A DNA stretch of 64,000 nt from Aedoeadaptatus coxii (GTDB lineage Bacteria > Bacillota > Clostridia > Tissierellales > Peptoniphilaceae): the NCBI RefSeq assembly GCF_903819215.1, contig NZ_CAIJCT010000010.1; one strand, 5' to 3'. Each line of letters starts with the position of its first letter. Position 1 is the first letter of the stretch. The notes under the pieces are model-generated. The model did no database searches. It had not been told where the DNA came from and was given only the letters and a program-made list of their open reading frames with translations. Shown one piece after another: positions 24,593-33,888 of this stretch. The position numbers were made by a program, and so were the translations under genes.

Positions 24593-27500
24593 ATGACGAG
24601 TATTTACCATGAATTATTAAAAGCGAATCCTTCTTTCCGACGGGTTTTAAACTGCTTAAAGGATCGGGAGACGCCCATCGGCGTTTACGGTTTGCCGGAG
24701 CAGGTGATCGCGCCTTTTGCGGAAACCGTGAAAGAAGAATGTAAACGCCCGGTTTTACTCGTAACATGGGATTTGGCAAGGGCGACGAAGCTCGTGGAAG
24801 ATTTAAGTTACTTTGCAGAGGGCGGCGTGTACCACTTGGCTGCCCGCGAGCTTTTCTTTTTTCAGCGCGATGCCGGAAGCCATGAACTTTTAGCCCGTCG
24901 CCTTCAAACCCTACAGGCCATGTTAAATGGGGAAGGGAAAATCATCGTCACTACGCCGGAGGCTCTCGGCGGTATTTTCTTAAAGCCCCACTACTTAAAA
25001 AATGCATCCTTTACCCTAAAAGTAGGGGAAAGTATGGAAATCGACGACCTCATGGCGCGCCTCGCGACGGCAGGCTATCAGCGCGTGGATTTCGTCGAGG
25101 GCATGGGTCAGTTTTCCGTGCGCGGCGGCATCGTCGATATTTATCCGCCGGGAAATCTTCCCTGTCGTATCGAATTTTTCGACGTGGAAGTGGATTCTAT
25201 TCGCCTGTTCGACAGCAAGACCCAGCGTTCTGTAGAGGGCGTGGACTCCGTGGATATATTTCCCGTCCATGACATTATTCTGGACGAACGCCTTCGCGAG
25301 ATCGTATCGAAGGGCATCGAGAAAGATCTGGAAAAAACCGACAGACTTTCCCTCGTGTCGAAAGAGCGGGCGATGGAAAAATTCAAGCCCCTTATTGAAG
25401 GCTTGGGAACCGGCGAGCGCGTAAGCCACACGGACTTATTCTTGCCCTATATACCGAAAGAGGATCGGGCAAGCGTCATCGATTATTTTGCCGAAGAGCC
25501 CATCGTCTTTTTGGACGAGCCTCGCCGCATGGATGAAATCGCCCAAAAGCAGGAACTTTCCTTGGTGGACACGTTGACGGATCTCGCCGACGCCGGTGAA
25601 ATTTTAAAATCCCATTTAAAAATTCAAATCGATTACGATGTCGTCAAACAAGATCTCTTCCGATTCGACACCGTGCTTTCCAGCCATATTGTGCGCAGTA
25701 AGGAGAGCGTAGATCTAAAAGAAGTCGCCAATTTCCACATTAAAACCGTCACCAGTTTCGGCGGAAGGCTCCGAATTTTCAAAGAAGAAATTCAGCGCTA
25801 CATCGAAGAAGATTACACCATCGTCTTATTAGGCGGCAGCGAAGAAAAGACGGAGCGGCTCATTAAAACCTTGGAAGATATGGGCTTTGCCACTACCCCC
25901 ATTACAGGTGAATTAAAGCCCAGCGTCATTCAAGTGGACGAGGGCCACGTACACGGCGGCTTTGAATTTGAACACGAGCGCTTCGTGCTTTTAAACTCCA
26001 CGGAAATTTTCGGTGATTTTAAGCGGCAAAAGAAGCGAAAGAAAAAGCGAGACGTCATCGATCTCGGCACCCTTCACGTAGGAGATTACGTCGTTCACGA
26101 AACCCACGGAATCGGGAAATTTTTGGGCACTACCAATCTCGAAGTACAAAACGTACAGAGGGATTACATTTCCCTTATGTATAAAGACGGGGACAAGCTC
26201 TTTTTACCCATGGATCAGCTTTCCCTTATCCACCGCTACATCGCAAGCGACGATGCGCCGCCGAAAATCAATCGCCTCAACACGCAAACCTGGCGCAATA
26301 CCAAGGCGAAGGCGAAGCGCAGCGTGGAAGAAATGGCGGAAGATTTAATTCGCCTGTATTCAAAGCGGGAAGATGTTAAGGGCTTTGCGTTCAGTGCCGA
26401 TCAGCCTTGGCAAAAAGAATTCGAGGATTCTTTCCAATTTGAAGAAACCGACGGCCAGCTTCTCGCCGCCGAGGAAATTAAACAGGATATGGAAGAGGAC
26501 AAGCCCATGGATCGCCTGCTCTGCGCCGACGTAGGCTACGGCAAGACGGAAGTCGCCCTTCGCGCGGCCTTTAAGGCGGTGCTCGACGGAAAGCAAGTGG
26601 CCTTTCTCGTACCTACGACCATTCTCGCTCAGCAACACTACAACACCATGCGGGAGCGATTTAACGACTTCGCCTTGCGAACCGCCCTCTTAAGTCGCTT
26701 TCGTTCGGCGAAAGAACAAAAGCGGGATCTCGAAGCCATACGAAACGGCAGCGTGGATATTGTCGTAGGAACCCATCGTCTGCTTTCAAAAGATGTTCAG
26801 TTTAAAGATTTAGGGCTATTAATTATCGACGAAGAACAACGTTTCGGCGTCCGTCATAAAGAAAAGCTGAAGTTGTTAAAAGAAAATGTGGATACTCTTA
26901 CCTTAACGGCGACGCCTATTCCCAGGACGCTGCAAATGTCCCTCGCCGGCATTCGGGATATGTCGGTGATCGAGGAGCCGCCTCAAGAGCGTTTCCCCGT
27001 GCAAACCTACGTGGTGGAATACAATCCCATGATGGTAAGAGAGGCGATTTTAAAAGAATTGGATCGAGGCGGACAGGTTTACTTCGTCTACAATCGCGTG
27101 CAATCCATGGAAAAGATCCTCGCAGATTTACGGGAACTGGTGCCCGAGGCGCGCTTCGCCATGGCCAACGGGCAAATGGGCGAGCGAGAGCTGGAAAACA
27201 CCATGCTCCAATTTGTGGAACACGACATCGACGTCCTCCTTTGCTCGACGATTATCGAGACGGGAATGGACGTGGCCAATGCCAATACCATGATCGTGTG
27301 GGAGGCGAACCGCTTGGGCCTTTCCCAACTTTATCAACTACGAGGCCGTATCGGACGGAGCAATCGCATGGCATACGCGTACTTCACCTACCGGCGGGAT
27401 GCCAGCATTTCGGAGGTGGCGGAAAAACGGCTCGCCGCCATTCGCGAATTTACGGAATTCGGCAGTGGCTATAAAATAGCCATGCGGGATTTAGAGATTC

Positions 27501-28081
27501 GCGGTTCGGGAAATATTTTAGGGGAAAGCCAACACGGCCATATGAATGCCATCGGCTACGATCTCTATATTAAATTCCTGCGCCAAGCCGTCAGCCGCGC
27601 CAAGGGAGAAGAGGATGTGGAAACGGCGGATACCACTATGGATGTGCTCATTGATTCCTACATTCCCAAACATTACATTCAAGACGAAAGTCAGCGTATG
27701 GAAATGTACCGTAAAATCGCCGTTATTGCAGACGATGAAGACGAGCGGGATATGATCGACGAGCTCATCGACCGCTTCTCCGATCCGCCGAAGCCCGTGT
27801 TGCAATTAATTCATCTTTCAAAAATTCGCCACATGGCATCCACTCTTCAAGTGGAAACGGTGCAGCAAAAAAAGGACGATTACATCCTGGAATTTTTGGA
27901 AGGCTACGAACTCCCCCTCGCCCTTATGAACGAGATAACGAGCGTCTTTGGAAAAAAAGTGGTTTTCGGCTTCGGCGAGCGGGCGACCATTACCCTTACG
28001 GCGAAGGAAGAGCCCCTCGATGCCCTTGAAAAACTTTTAGAGCTGATGAAAATACACAAAACCCACACACGCAAACCATAA
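24593..28081 (+). CDS. mfd: Transcription-repair coupling factor
   Basis: This large DNA translocase releases RNA polymerase stalled at lesions and recruits UvrA. Over its 1162 residues it has a UvrB-like N-terminal module (about 1-340), an RNA polymerase-interacting CarD-like domain (about 480-550, LHVGDYVVHETHGIGKF), and a RecG-like motor. The motor has P-loop DVGYGKT at 646-652, helicase motif II DEEQ at 746-749 and motif III TATPIPRTL. The C-terminal TRCF domain ends near 1150. ATG 24593 is set by TTAGGAGG eight bases upstream. It sits after pth, as in Bacillus. Confidence 0.97.
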   Translation: MTSIYHELLKANPSFRRVLNCLKDRETPIGVYGLPEQVIAPFAETVKEECKRPVLLVTWDLARATKLVEDLSYFAEGGVYHLAARELFFFQRDAGSHELLARRLQTLQAMLNGEGKIIVTTPEALGGIFLKPHYLKNASFTLKVGESMEIDDLMARLATAGYQRVDFVEGMGQFSVRGGIVDIYPPGNLPCRIEFFDVEVDSIRLFDSKTQRSVEGVDSVDIFPVHDIILDERLREIVSKGIEKDLEKTDRLSLVSKERAMEKFKPLIEGLGTGERVSHTDLFLPYIPKEDRASVIDYFAEEPIVFLDEPRRMDEIAQKQELSLVDTLTDLADAGEILKSHLKIQIDYDVVKQDLFRFDTVLSSHIVRSKESVDLKEVANFHIKTVTSFGGRLRIFKEEIQRYIEEDYTIVLLGGSEEKTERLIKTLEDMGFATTPITGELKPSVIQVDEGHVHGGFEFEHERFVLLNSTEIFGDFKRQKKRKKKRDVIDLGTLHVGDYVVHETHGIGKFLGTTNLEVQNVQRDYISLMYKDGDKLFLPMDQLSLIHRYIASDDAPPKINRLNTQTWRNTKAKAKRSVEEMAEDLIRLYSKREDVKGFAFSADQPWQKEFEDSFQFEETDGQLLAAEEIKQDMEEDKPMDRLLCADVGYGKTEVALRAAFKAVLDGKQVAFLVPTTILAQQHYNTMRERFNDFALRTALLSRFRSAKEQKRDLEAIRNGSVDIVVGTHRLLSKDVQFKDLGLLIIDEEQRFGVRHKEKLKLLKENVDTLTLTATPIPRTLQMSLAGIRDMSVIEEPPQERFPVQTYVVEYNPMMVREAILKELDRGGQVYFVYNRVQSMEKILADLRELVPEARFAMANGQMGERELENTMLQFVEHDIDVLLCSTIIETGMDVANANTMIVWEANRLGLSQLYQLRGRIGRSNRMAYAYFTYRRDASISEVAEKRLAAIREFTEFGSGYKIAMRDLEIRGSGNILGESQHGHMNAIGYDLYIKFLRQAVSRAKGEEDVETADTTMDVLIDSYIPKHYIQDESQRMEMYRKIAVIADDEDERDMIDELIDRFSDPPKPVLQLIHLSKIRHMASTLQVETVQQKKDDYILEFLEGYELPLALMNEITSVFGKKVVFGFGERATITLTAKEEPLDALEKLLELMKIHKTHTRKP

Positions 28082-28086
28082 TTACT

Positions 28087-28095
28087 TGTTATAAT
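28087..28095 (+). promoter_or_regulatory. Extended -10 promoter of the PrsA-like gene
   Basis: TGTTATAAT is a perfect extended -10 element (TGnTATAAT) 34 bases before the start. The -35 region is weak. Confidence 0.6.
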
Positions 28096-28129
28096 AAACA
28101 GGAAATATAAAAAGAAAGAAAGGACAGTT

Positions 28130-29191
28130 ATGACATTTTCTAAGACAATTAAAAAAATCGGTATCGTAACCCTTGCAGCGTCGGTACTGTTAACAGGTTG
28201 CGGCAATAAAGCCAATGTAGCGGCTACGGTCAATGGGGAAGATATTCCCTTGGAACGCTATGAAAGAGAGTACAAAGTTCAAGCGCAACAAGCCGTTGCT
28301 CAATACGGTGCAGACTTCTTAAAACAAGAAGCTCAAGACGGCAGCAAAAAAACCATGGGCGAGCTGATGCGCGAAAACACCTTGGAAAACCTCATTAGCC
28401 TTGAAGTTATCAAGCAAGATGCTAAGAAAAACAAGATCACCGTCAGCGACGAAGAGGTTAACAAAGAGCTCGACAACATGAAGAAGATGTATGGCGGAGA
28501 AGAACAATTCAAAAAAGTTCTCGAAGCCAACAAAATGGGAATGGACGAATTAAAAGAATACATTTCCACCAATCTCTTAATGCGTAAGTATCAAGAAAAG
28601 ATGCTGAAAGACCTCGAGCCCAAAGAAGACGAAATGAAGGCTTACTACGAAAAACACAAAGACGAATTTAAAACCGTAGAAGCCAGCCACATTTTAGTGG
28701 AAACGGAAAAAGAAGCCAAAGCCATTAAAAAAGAATTAGACGGCGGTGCCGACTTTGCAAAACTTGCCAAAGAAAAGAGCAAGGATACTCAATCGGCTAA
28801 AAACGGCGGTTCTTTAGGTAGCTTCGGCTCCGGCCAAATGGTGAAGGAATTCGACGAAAAAGTATTCTCCATGAAGCCCGGCGAAATCAGCGATCCCGTC
28901 AAGACGCAATTCGGCTACCACATTATTAAACTCGATAAGATCAACGACAGCTTTGAAGCGTCGAAAGATGCCGTAAAAGAAGCTATGATTAAAGAACGTT
29001 TCAAAGAACACAACGACAAGCTTCGTAAAAAAGCAAAAGTGAAACGCTATGTGGATACCGCTAAAGATATTCCCGTTACCGTAGAACAAGCAGAAGCCCA
29101 AAAAGGCGCAGATTCGGGAAAGAACAAGGGAAATAACGGAAAAGCCAAAGCGGAAGCTAAGGCAGAAAATTCCAAAAATAATTCAAAATAG
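28130..29191 (+). CDS. prsA: PrsA-like foldase lipoprotein (parvulin peptidyl-prolyl isomerase)
   Basis: This extracytoplasmic folding catalyst is anchored as a lipoprotein. It has 353 residues with lipobox LTGC and cysteine at 24, then a SurA-like N-terminal chaperone region (about 30-175) and a parvulin PpiC domain (about 178-272, ASHILVETEKEAKAI...NGGSLGSFGSGQMV...TQFGYHIIKL). The tail is rich in Lys, Ala, Asn and Gly. It would help fold secreted proteins such as the giant surface proteins at the end of the window. The spot between mfd and yabN holds spoVT and yabM in Bacillus, so this gene is a local replacement. Confidence 0.9.
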   Translation: MTFSKTIKKIGIVTLAASVLLTGCGNKANVAATVNGEDIPLERYEREYKVQAQQAVAQYGADFLKQEAQDGSKKTMGELMRENTLENLISLEVIKQDAKKNKITVSDEEVNKELDNMKKMYGGEEQFKKVLEANKMGMDELKEYISTNLLMRKYQEKMLKDLEPKEDEMKAYYEKHKDEFKTVEASHILVETEKEAKAIKKELDGGADFAKLAKEKSKDTQSAKNGGSLGSFGSGQMVKEFDEKVFSMKPGEISDPVKTQFGYHIIKLDKINDSFEASKDAVKEAMIKERFKEHNDKLRKKAKVKRYVDTAKDIPVTVEQAEAQKGADSGKNKGNNGKAKAEAKAENSKNNSK

Positions 29192-29200
29192 TTTAAAAAG

Positions 29201-29225
29201 GAGCGCGAGAAGCGCTCTTTTTTTT
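29201..29225 (+). terminator. Terminator after prsA
   Basis: GAGCGC (29201-29206) and GCGCTC (29212-29217), followed by eight T. Confidence 0.85.
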
Positions 29226-29283
29226 GTGTAAAAATTTTTGGAGCGGAAAATGGCTGAAAATAGGGGAAAAATGGCAATTTGAC

Positions 29284-29312
29284 TAGACAAAAAAGCTGCG
29301 GAATAGTACAAT
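29284..29312 (+). promoter_or_regulatory. Promoter of the yabN-like gene
   Basis: TAGACA (29284-29289) and TACAAT (29307-29312) have 17-base spacing; an overlapping TTGACT lies at 29279-29284. Confidence 0.5.
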
Positions 29313-29335
29313 AGCAAAGGTAAAAGGGGGACGTT

Positions 29336-30604
29336 ATGGGAAATCTGCGAATTATAGGTCTCGGACCTACAGACGCAAGCGGCTTAACGGCAGAAGCCAT
29401 CGCCGCCATTGAAGACGATTCGGAAAATTTTCTGCGCACGGAACATCACGATGCCGTAGAGTATTTTCGTTCCCACGCCATTCCTTATACGTGCTATGAT
29501 CATTTATACGACACCATGGAGGATTTCGATTCCGTCTACCGCGCCATTGCGGAGGACTTAATCGAGCGCTCCAAAACGTGTAAGATCAGTTACTTTGTTC
29601 CGGGCCATCCCTTGGTGGCGGAAAAGACCGTGGTCTATTTATTGGAACACGATCCCCACATCGACATTGTCGACGGTTTAAGTTTCATCGAGCCCGTTTT
29701 ACGAGGCGTCAAAAAAGATCCCGTGGAGGGTCTGCGCTTTATTGACGGCGACAACTTCACCGATCTCGACATCGATGTACACGTGGATATGCTTATGACG
29801 CAAGTCTACAACAGGCGCGTCGCAAGCGATGTAAAACTGGTTCTCTCCGATTTTTACGGCGACGAACACGAGGTCTACATTCTAAACCACGCAGGTCATC
29901 CGAAGAAGGAAACCATTCTTCGTCGTCCGCTTTATATGCTGGATCGCTACGACGACTACGGCTTTGAAACGACGGTATACGTGCCGAAGAGTAGTCGAGC
30001 CGTCGCCACAGGCGATGTCATGCGACTTGTTCGGCGATTGCGCGGAAAAGACGGATGCCCATGGGATAGAGAGCAAAGTCATGAAAGCATGAAAGCCAAT
30101 TTGATTGAAGAGGCGTATGAAGCCGCTTACGCTATTTCAGCAGGCGATAGTTTTCGCTTGGAAGAAGAGCTCGGCGACGTACTGTTTCAAGTTATTTTCC
30201 ATTCGGAACTTGCCAAAGAAGAAGGTACTTTTTCATACGAAACGGTGGTCGAGAATCTCGTGGAAAAGATGGTGCATCGCCATCCCCACGTCTTCGGCGA
30301 AGGTCACCGCGATTGGGAGGCTCTCAAAGCGGAAGAGACGGGGAACAAAACCTTGTCCGAGAAGCTTGAGCATTTACACGGCCTTCCCGCCCTTTTGCGC
30401 GGGCAAAAAATGCTCCGTAAGGCGGAAGATTCCATGGATAGCTTTTTCGCAAGCTATGTCAATGGCGGCGAAGAACGCTATGTCCGTGAATTGCTTCGTC
30501 TTTTAAAAGAGGCGCAAGAAGAAGGAATCGATTTGGAAACGTCTTTTTCCGTGGCGCTAAAAGCCTTTGAAAATGATGTTCGCGGCAAAGAAGAAGGAAA
30601 CTGA
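29336..30604 (+). CDS. yabN: YabN-like fusion of tetrapyrrole methylase-like and MazG nucleotide pyrophosphohydrolase domains
   Basis: This two-domain protein has 422 residues. Residues 1 to about 210 resemble a SAM-dependent tetrapyrrole methylase (GLGPTDASGLT, then VPGHPLVAE). Residues about 220-420 form a MazG NTP pyrophosphohydrolase, with metal-binding EEAYEAAYA and EELGDVLFQV and the trailing HRHPHVFG motif. MazG removes non-canonical nucleoside triphosphates; the role of the methylase-like half is not established. The same fusion occurs in Bacillus at the same place, before yabO/rqcP. GGGGG precedes the ATG. Confidence 0.92.
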   Translation: MGNLRIIGLGPTDASGLTAEAIAAIEDDSENFLRTEHHDAVEYFRSHAIPYTCYDHLYDTMEDFDSVYRAIAEDLIERSKTCKISYFVPGHPLVAEKTVVYLLEHDPHIDIVDGLSFIEPVLRGVKKDPVEGLRFIDGDNFTDLDIDVHVDMLMTQVYNRRVASDVKLVLSDFYGDEHEVYILNHAGHPKKETILRRPLYMLDRYDDYGFETTVYVPKSSRAVATGDVMRLVRRLRGKDGCPWDREQSHESMKANLIEEAYEAAYAISAGDSFRLEEELGDVLFQVIFHSELAKEEGTFSYETVVENLVEKMVHRHPHVFGEGHRDWEALKAEETGNKTLSEKLEHLHGLPALLRGQKMLRKAEDSMDSFFASYVNGGEERYVRELLRLLKEAQEEGIDLETSFSVALKAFENDVRGKEEGN

Positions 30605-30621
30605 AATTTAGGAGGATAATC

Positions 30622-30900
30622 ATGAACAAATCTGAACTTATCGCAAGCATTGCAGAAAAAAGCAATTTATCTAAAAAAGATGCAGAAAACGCATTAAACG
30701 GTTTCTTAAGCACCATCGAAGAAGCTTTATCCGACGGTGACAAAGTACAATTAGTTGGCTTCGGTACCTTTGAAGTACGCGACCGCAAGGCACGTGAAGG
30801 TAGAAACCCGAGAAACCCCGAAGAAGTTATTAAGATTCCCGCTTCCAAAGCTCCGGTATTCCGCGCAGGTAAAGCACTTAAAGAATCTGTCAATAAATAA
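30622..30900 (+). CDS. hup: Histone-like DNA-binding protein HU
   Basis: This is the nucleoid-associated DNA-bending protein HU, 92 residues. The start MNKSELIASIAEKS is typical, the dimerisation helices follow, and the beta-arm signature GFGTFEVRDRKAREGRNPRN ends in the proline-tipped DNA-binding arm. AGGAGG precedes the ATG by seven bases, and codon use is strongly biased, as for abundant proteins. In Bacillus hbs lies elsewhere; its place between yabN and rqcP here recalls the layout of many clostridia. Confidence 0.96.
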   Translation: MNKSELIASIAEKSNLSKKDAENALNGFLSTIEEALSDGDKVQLVGFGTFEVRDRKAREGRNPRNPEEVIKIPASKAPVFRAGKALKESVNK

Positions 30901-30904
30901 GATA

Positions 30905-30928
30905 AGGGCTCGCAAGAGCTCTTTTTTT
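30905..30928 (+). terminator. Terminator after hup
   Basis: AGGGCTC (30905-30911), GCAA loop, GAGCTCT (30916-30922) and a seven-base T tract. The next gene starts 15 bases later, so read-through is likely. Confidence 0.8.
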
Positions 30929-30942
30929 GTAAAGGAAGAAAT

Positions 30943-31191
30943 ATGAGGATCGATAAATTTTTAAAAAACTCCCGCATCATAAAACGTCGCACCGTGGCGA
31001 AAGATGCCTGCGACGGCGGCCGCGTCAAGATTAACGACAAGACGGCGAAAGCAGGAGATGAAGTAACCATCGGCGATATTATCGAAGTACAGTTTGGAAA
31101 TCGCAGCCAAAAAGTACGTGTCGTAGACATTAAGGACAATGTGCAAAAAAAAGGCGCTGAGGATCTGTATGAAATCCTTTCCGAGGATTGA
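30943..31191 (+). CDS. rqcP: S4-domain ribosome-associated quality control protein RqcP
   Basis: This is an 82-residue single S4 RNA-binding domain protein (formerly YabO). RqcP stabilises the P-site tRNA on split 50S subunits while RqcH adds alanine tails to stalled chains. The start MRIDKFLKNSRIIKRRTVAK is characteristic, with RVKINDKTAK following. AAAGGAAG precedes the ATG. Its neighbour divIC follows directly; the sporulation genes yabP and yabQ that separate them in Bacillus are missing. Confidence 0.92.
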   Translation: MRIDKFLKNSRIIKRRTVAKDACDGGRVKINDKTAKAGDEVTIGDIIEVQFGNRSQKVRVVDIKDNVQKKGAEDLYEILSED

Positions 31192-31236
31192 AAATATGGC
31201 GTAAACGTGCGATACTATATTCATTGAGGTGATGAG

Positions 31237-31566
31237 ATGAAAGAGCATAAACAAGTTCATAGACTGCCTATGAAAACGGCACGATGGATAATTCTCGTCG
31301 CGGTCTTTGTTTGTGCCTTCATTACCCTTCGAAGTTATCAAATGACCATTGTGAGGCGAAAAGAGCTTCGAGAAAATCGTAAAAAAATTGAGCGGCGCGC
31401 CAAAGAAATCAAACGCACCGGCGAGGACATTCGGCGGAGCGACGATTTGGATTTTGCGGAAGAAGTGGCGCGGGAGGATCTCGGCATGGTGAAACCTCGA
31501 GAAGTCCTCTATATCGACAAAGCAAAAGATCGCGAAGGCGATCAACATAAGGAGGATTTAAAGTAA
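31237..31566 (+). CDS. divIC: Septum formation initiator DivIC/FtsB-like protein
   Basis: This small bitopic division protein has 109 residues: a short basic cytoplasmic tail, a membrane helix at about residues 14-33 (ARWIILVAVFVCAFITL), then a coiled-coil stretch (about 38-68) and the conserved EEVAREDLGMVKPREVLYI ending. It works with FtsL and DivIB in the divisome. Order before yabR matches Bacillus. GAGGTGATGAG lies upstream of the ATG. Confidence 0.9.
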   Translation: MKEHKQVHRLPMKTARWIILVAVFVCAFITLRSYQMTIVRRKELRENRKKIERRAKEIKRTGEDIRRSDDLDFAEEVAREDLGMVKPREVLYIDKAKDREGDQHKEDLK

Positions 31567-31569
31567 TCT

Positions 31570-31980
31570 ATGGCAATTGAAGTGGGAAGTATTTTAGATG
31601 GCGTGGTAACGGGAATTGTAAAATTCGGTGCCTTCGTTCAAATGGATGAAGAAAACAGTGGCCTGGTACATATTTCGGAGATTTCAGACGAATATGTCAA
31701 GGAAGTGTCCGATATCCTTTCAAAGGGCCAAAAGGTTAAGGTAAAAGTTTTAAACATCGAATCCGATGGAAAGATCGCGCTAAGTATTAAACGGGCGCAG
31801 CCGAAAAGTGAACATAGAAAAGACCTTCCCCAGGCGGTTCAATTGAACAGAGAAGTGCACAAATCCGACGCATCTAACTTTGACGATATGTTAAACAAAT
31901 TCATGAAAGTCAGCAATGAAAAGATTGAATCGGCAAAACAACGCCGTAATGTGCGACAAGGAAAGACGAAAAGACGATAA
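31570..31980 (+). CDS. yabR: S1 RNA-binding domain protein (YabR-like)
   Basis: This is a 136-residue protein with one S1 domain in residues 1-75 (GSILDGVVTGIVKFGAFVQM, GLVHISEIS, VKVLNIE...IALSIKRA) and a basic tail rich in Lys, Arg and Gln. S1 proteins of this type bind RNA or the ribosome; the exact function of YabR is unsettled. It begins three bases after divIC and is followed by a terminator. AGGAGG is about 14 bases upstream, longer than usual. Confidence 0.9.
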   Translation: MAIEVGSILDGVVTGIVKFGAFVQMDEENSGLVHISEISDEYVKEVSDILSKGQKVKVKVLNIESDGKIALSIKRAQPKSEHRKDLPQAVQLNREVHKSDASNFDDMLNKFMKVSNEKIESAKQRRNVRQGKTKRR

Positions 31981-31984
31981 GAAG

Positions 31985-32006
31985 CGCCGCCCTGCGGCGT
32001 TTTTTT
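31985..32006 (+). terminator. Terminator after yabR
   Basis: CGCCGC (31985-31990), CCT loop, GCGGCG (31994-31999) and seven T, ending just before the tilS ribosome site. Confidence 0.85.
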
Positions 32007-32020
32007 GATGGGAGGTTCCC

Positions 32021-33307
32021 TTGGAAGCGATCTTTAAAAAAATCATTCATAAAGATTCCAACATCCTTCTCGCCCTTTCCGGCGGTCCGGATTCCATGTA
32101 TTTGCTTCATCGCCTCGTGGAATACCGCAGAAAGGTTCCTTTTCTACTGGAAGCCGCTCACTTGCATCACGGTTTGCGAAAAGAAGCCGACGAAGACCTC
32201 GCCTTTGTCCGCGCCATATGCAAACAATGGAATGTAACTTTGTACGAAAAGCAGGTGCAGGTGGCGGATTACGCGAAAGAGCATAAAATGGGCGTGGAAG
32301 AAGCCGGACGCTTATTGCGCTATAGATTTTTCAGAGAGTGCAAGAGGGAAGGGGGTGTCATCGCCCTTGCTCACCACTTGGACGATCAGGTGGAGACCAT
32401 GTTGCTGCGTTTGATTCGCGGCACGGGCATCGAGGGAATCGGCGGCATGACCGTAAGGGAAGGAGATTTATTTCGCCCTCTTCTTCACATGCGGAAGGCG
32501 GATATTATAAACTATCTCCGCGAACACGAGATTCCCTATGTTTTGGATCACACCAATGACGAGGGGATTTATACGCGCAATAAAGTGCGCCTCGACATTG
32601 TGCCGGCGGCGGAATCGATTAATCCGAATTTTTCGGCGGTTATGGAAAGCTTTCGCTCCATGGCAGTGGAGGATGAAGATTACTTACATTCCACAGCTCT
32701 TCGTTTTTACGAAGAAAATAAAGAGGTTCGCGACGGGCAGGTTCTGTTAACGAGGGATGTTTTCGACTTGCCCCCGAGCATTTGGAGCCGCGTTCTGCGG
32801 TTGGCCATTGAAGAAGTGCGCGGGGATCTTAAAAATATACGTTATGACCATATTCGCTCCCTGGAAATGTTGAAATCGGCGGAAACGGGGAAGGGCGTCG
32901 ACCTTCCCGGCTGCCGCATCGCCAATTCTTACGGCACCCTTATGATTTCAAAAGAACGGAAGGATACATCCTTTGCCGATGAGGTATTTCTCGAAAACGG
33001 CAGGGCGGAATTTAACGGCCACCGTTTTGAAATAGAAGGCGAAGGGGAAGAGAGCATCGGGGTAAAAAATCCCGACGCCCTATGTATTCGAACCCGTCGC
33101 CCGGGTGATAAAATAAAGTTAAAAGTAGGAAGTAAGAAGTTAAAGGATCTCTTCATCGACGAAAAAATACAGCGGTCGAAGCGCGATCGCTGGCCCATCG
33201 TCGAGGAAGACGGGGAAATAATTTGGGTCGTAGGCCTTAGAAAAAGTGCGAGACAGGAGGAAAAAGAATGGAAAAGACTCACGTGGATTCCATCGCCCAA
33301 GATGTAG
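32021..33307 (+). CDS. tilS: tRNA(Ile)-lysidine synthase
   Basis: This enzyme converts the wobble cytidine of the AUA-reading tRNA(Ile) to lysidine and is essential for correct isoleucine decoding. The 428-residue protein has the PP-loop SGGPDS at 20-25 and the family signature HHLDDQVETMLLRLIRGTG near 121-139, with the C-terminal TilS substrate-binding domain (about 345-425). It starts with TTG at 32021, supported by GGGAGG six bases upstream. Its last 40 bases overlap hpt, as in many Firmicutes. Confidence 0.95.
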   Translation: MEAIFKKIIHKDSNILLALSGGPDSMYLLHRLVEYRRKVPFLLEAAHLHHGLRKEADEDLAFVRAICKQWNVTLYEKQVQVADYAKEHKMGVEEAGRLLRYRFFRECKREGGVIALAHHLDDQVETMLLRLIRGTGIEGIGGMTVREGDLFRPLLHMRKADIINYLREHEIPYVLDHTNDEGIYTRNKVRLDIVPAAESINPNFSAVMESFRSMAVEDEDYLHSTALRFYEENKEVRDGQVLLTRDVFDLPPSIWSRVLRLAIEEVRGDLKNIRYDHIRSLEMLKSAETGKGVDLPGCRIANSYGTLMISKERKDTSFADEVFLENGRAEFNGHRFEIEGEGEESIGVKNPDALCIRTRRPGDKIKLKVGSKKLKDLFIDEKIQRSKRDRWPIVEEDGEIIWVVGLRKSARQEEKEWKRLTWIPSPKM

Positions 33308-33831
33308 GCGAGGTATTAATTTCAAAAGAAGAAATTCAAGCGGCGGTAGAACGTATCGGAAAACAGGTTACGGAAGATTTTAAAGGAGAACATCTTATCG
33401 TCATCGGTATCCTGAAAGGTGCCTTCGCCTTTATGGCAGATTTAATTCAGGCCATCGATCTGCCTATGGAAATCGACTTTATGGACGTATCCAGCTACGG
33501 CACATCCACCACTTCCAGCGGCGAAGTGCGCATCTTAAAAGATCTTTCCATAACCGTTGAAGGAAAATCCGTGTTGATCGTTGAAGACATCGTCGATACG
33601 GGGCTGACCCTCAGCTACTTGACGAAAGTCATGGAAAGCCGCGGCGTCAAAAAAGTGGCCATCGCCACCCTTCTTACGAAACCTTCTCGGAGAGAACGGG
33701 CCGTCGATGTGGATTACATCGGCTACGAAGTGGAGGATAAATTTGTCGTCGGCTACGGCATCGACTATGCGGAAGAGTACCGCAATCTTCCCTTTGTAGG
33801 CGTGTTAAAACCGGAGATTTATGAAAAATAG
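33268..33831 (+). CDS. hpt: Hypoxanthine phosphoribosyltransferase
   Basis: This purine salvage enzyme transfers ribose phosphate from PRPP to hypoxanthine or guanine. It has 187 residues with GILKGAFAFMADL, the FMDVSSYG flexible loop and the PRPP motif VLIVEDIVDTGLTL near 97-110. Start 33268 lies inside tilS, but AGGAGG at 33256-33261 makes it convincing. It fits with the PRPP synthetase gene upstream and the predicted nucleoside importer elsewhere in the window. Confidence 0.95.
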   Translation: MEKTHVDSIAQDVGEVLISKEEIQAAVERIGKQVTEDFKGEHLIVIGILKGAFAFMADLIQAIDLPMEIDFMDVSSYGTSTTSSGEVRILKDLSITVEGKSVLIVEDIVDTGLTLSYLTKVMESRGVKKVAIATLLTKPSRRERAVDVDYIGYEVEDKFVVGYGIDYAEEYRNLPFVGVLKPEIYEK

Positions 33832-33848
33832 TGTAGAACTTCCGTTTA

Positions 33849-33857
33849 TGGTATACT
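33849..33857 (+). promoter_or_regulatory. Extended -10 promoter of ftsH
   Basis: TGGTATACT is an extended -10 element 32 bases before the TTG start codon. The -35 region is weak. Confidence 0.5.
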
Positions 33858-33888
33858 AAAAATTACCATGTAAAGGAGGGTTATCATA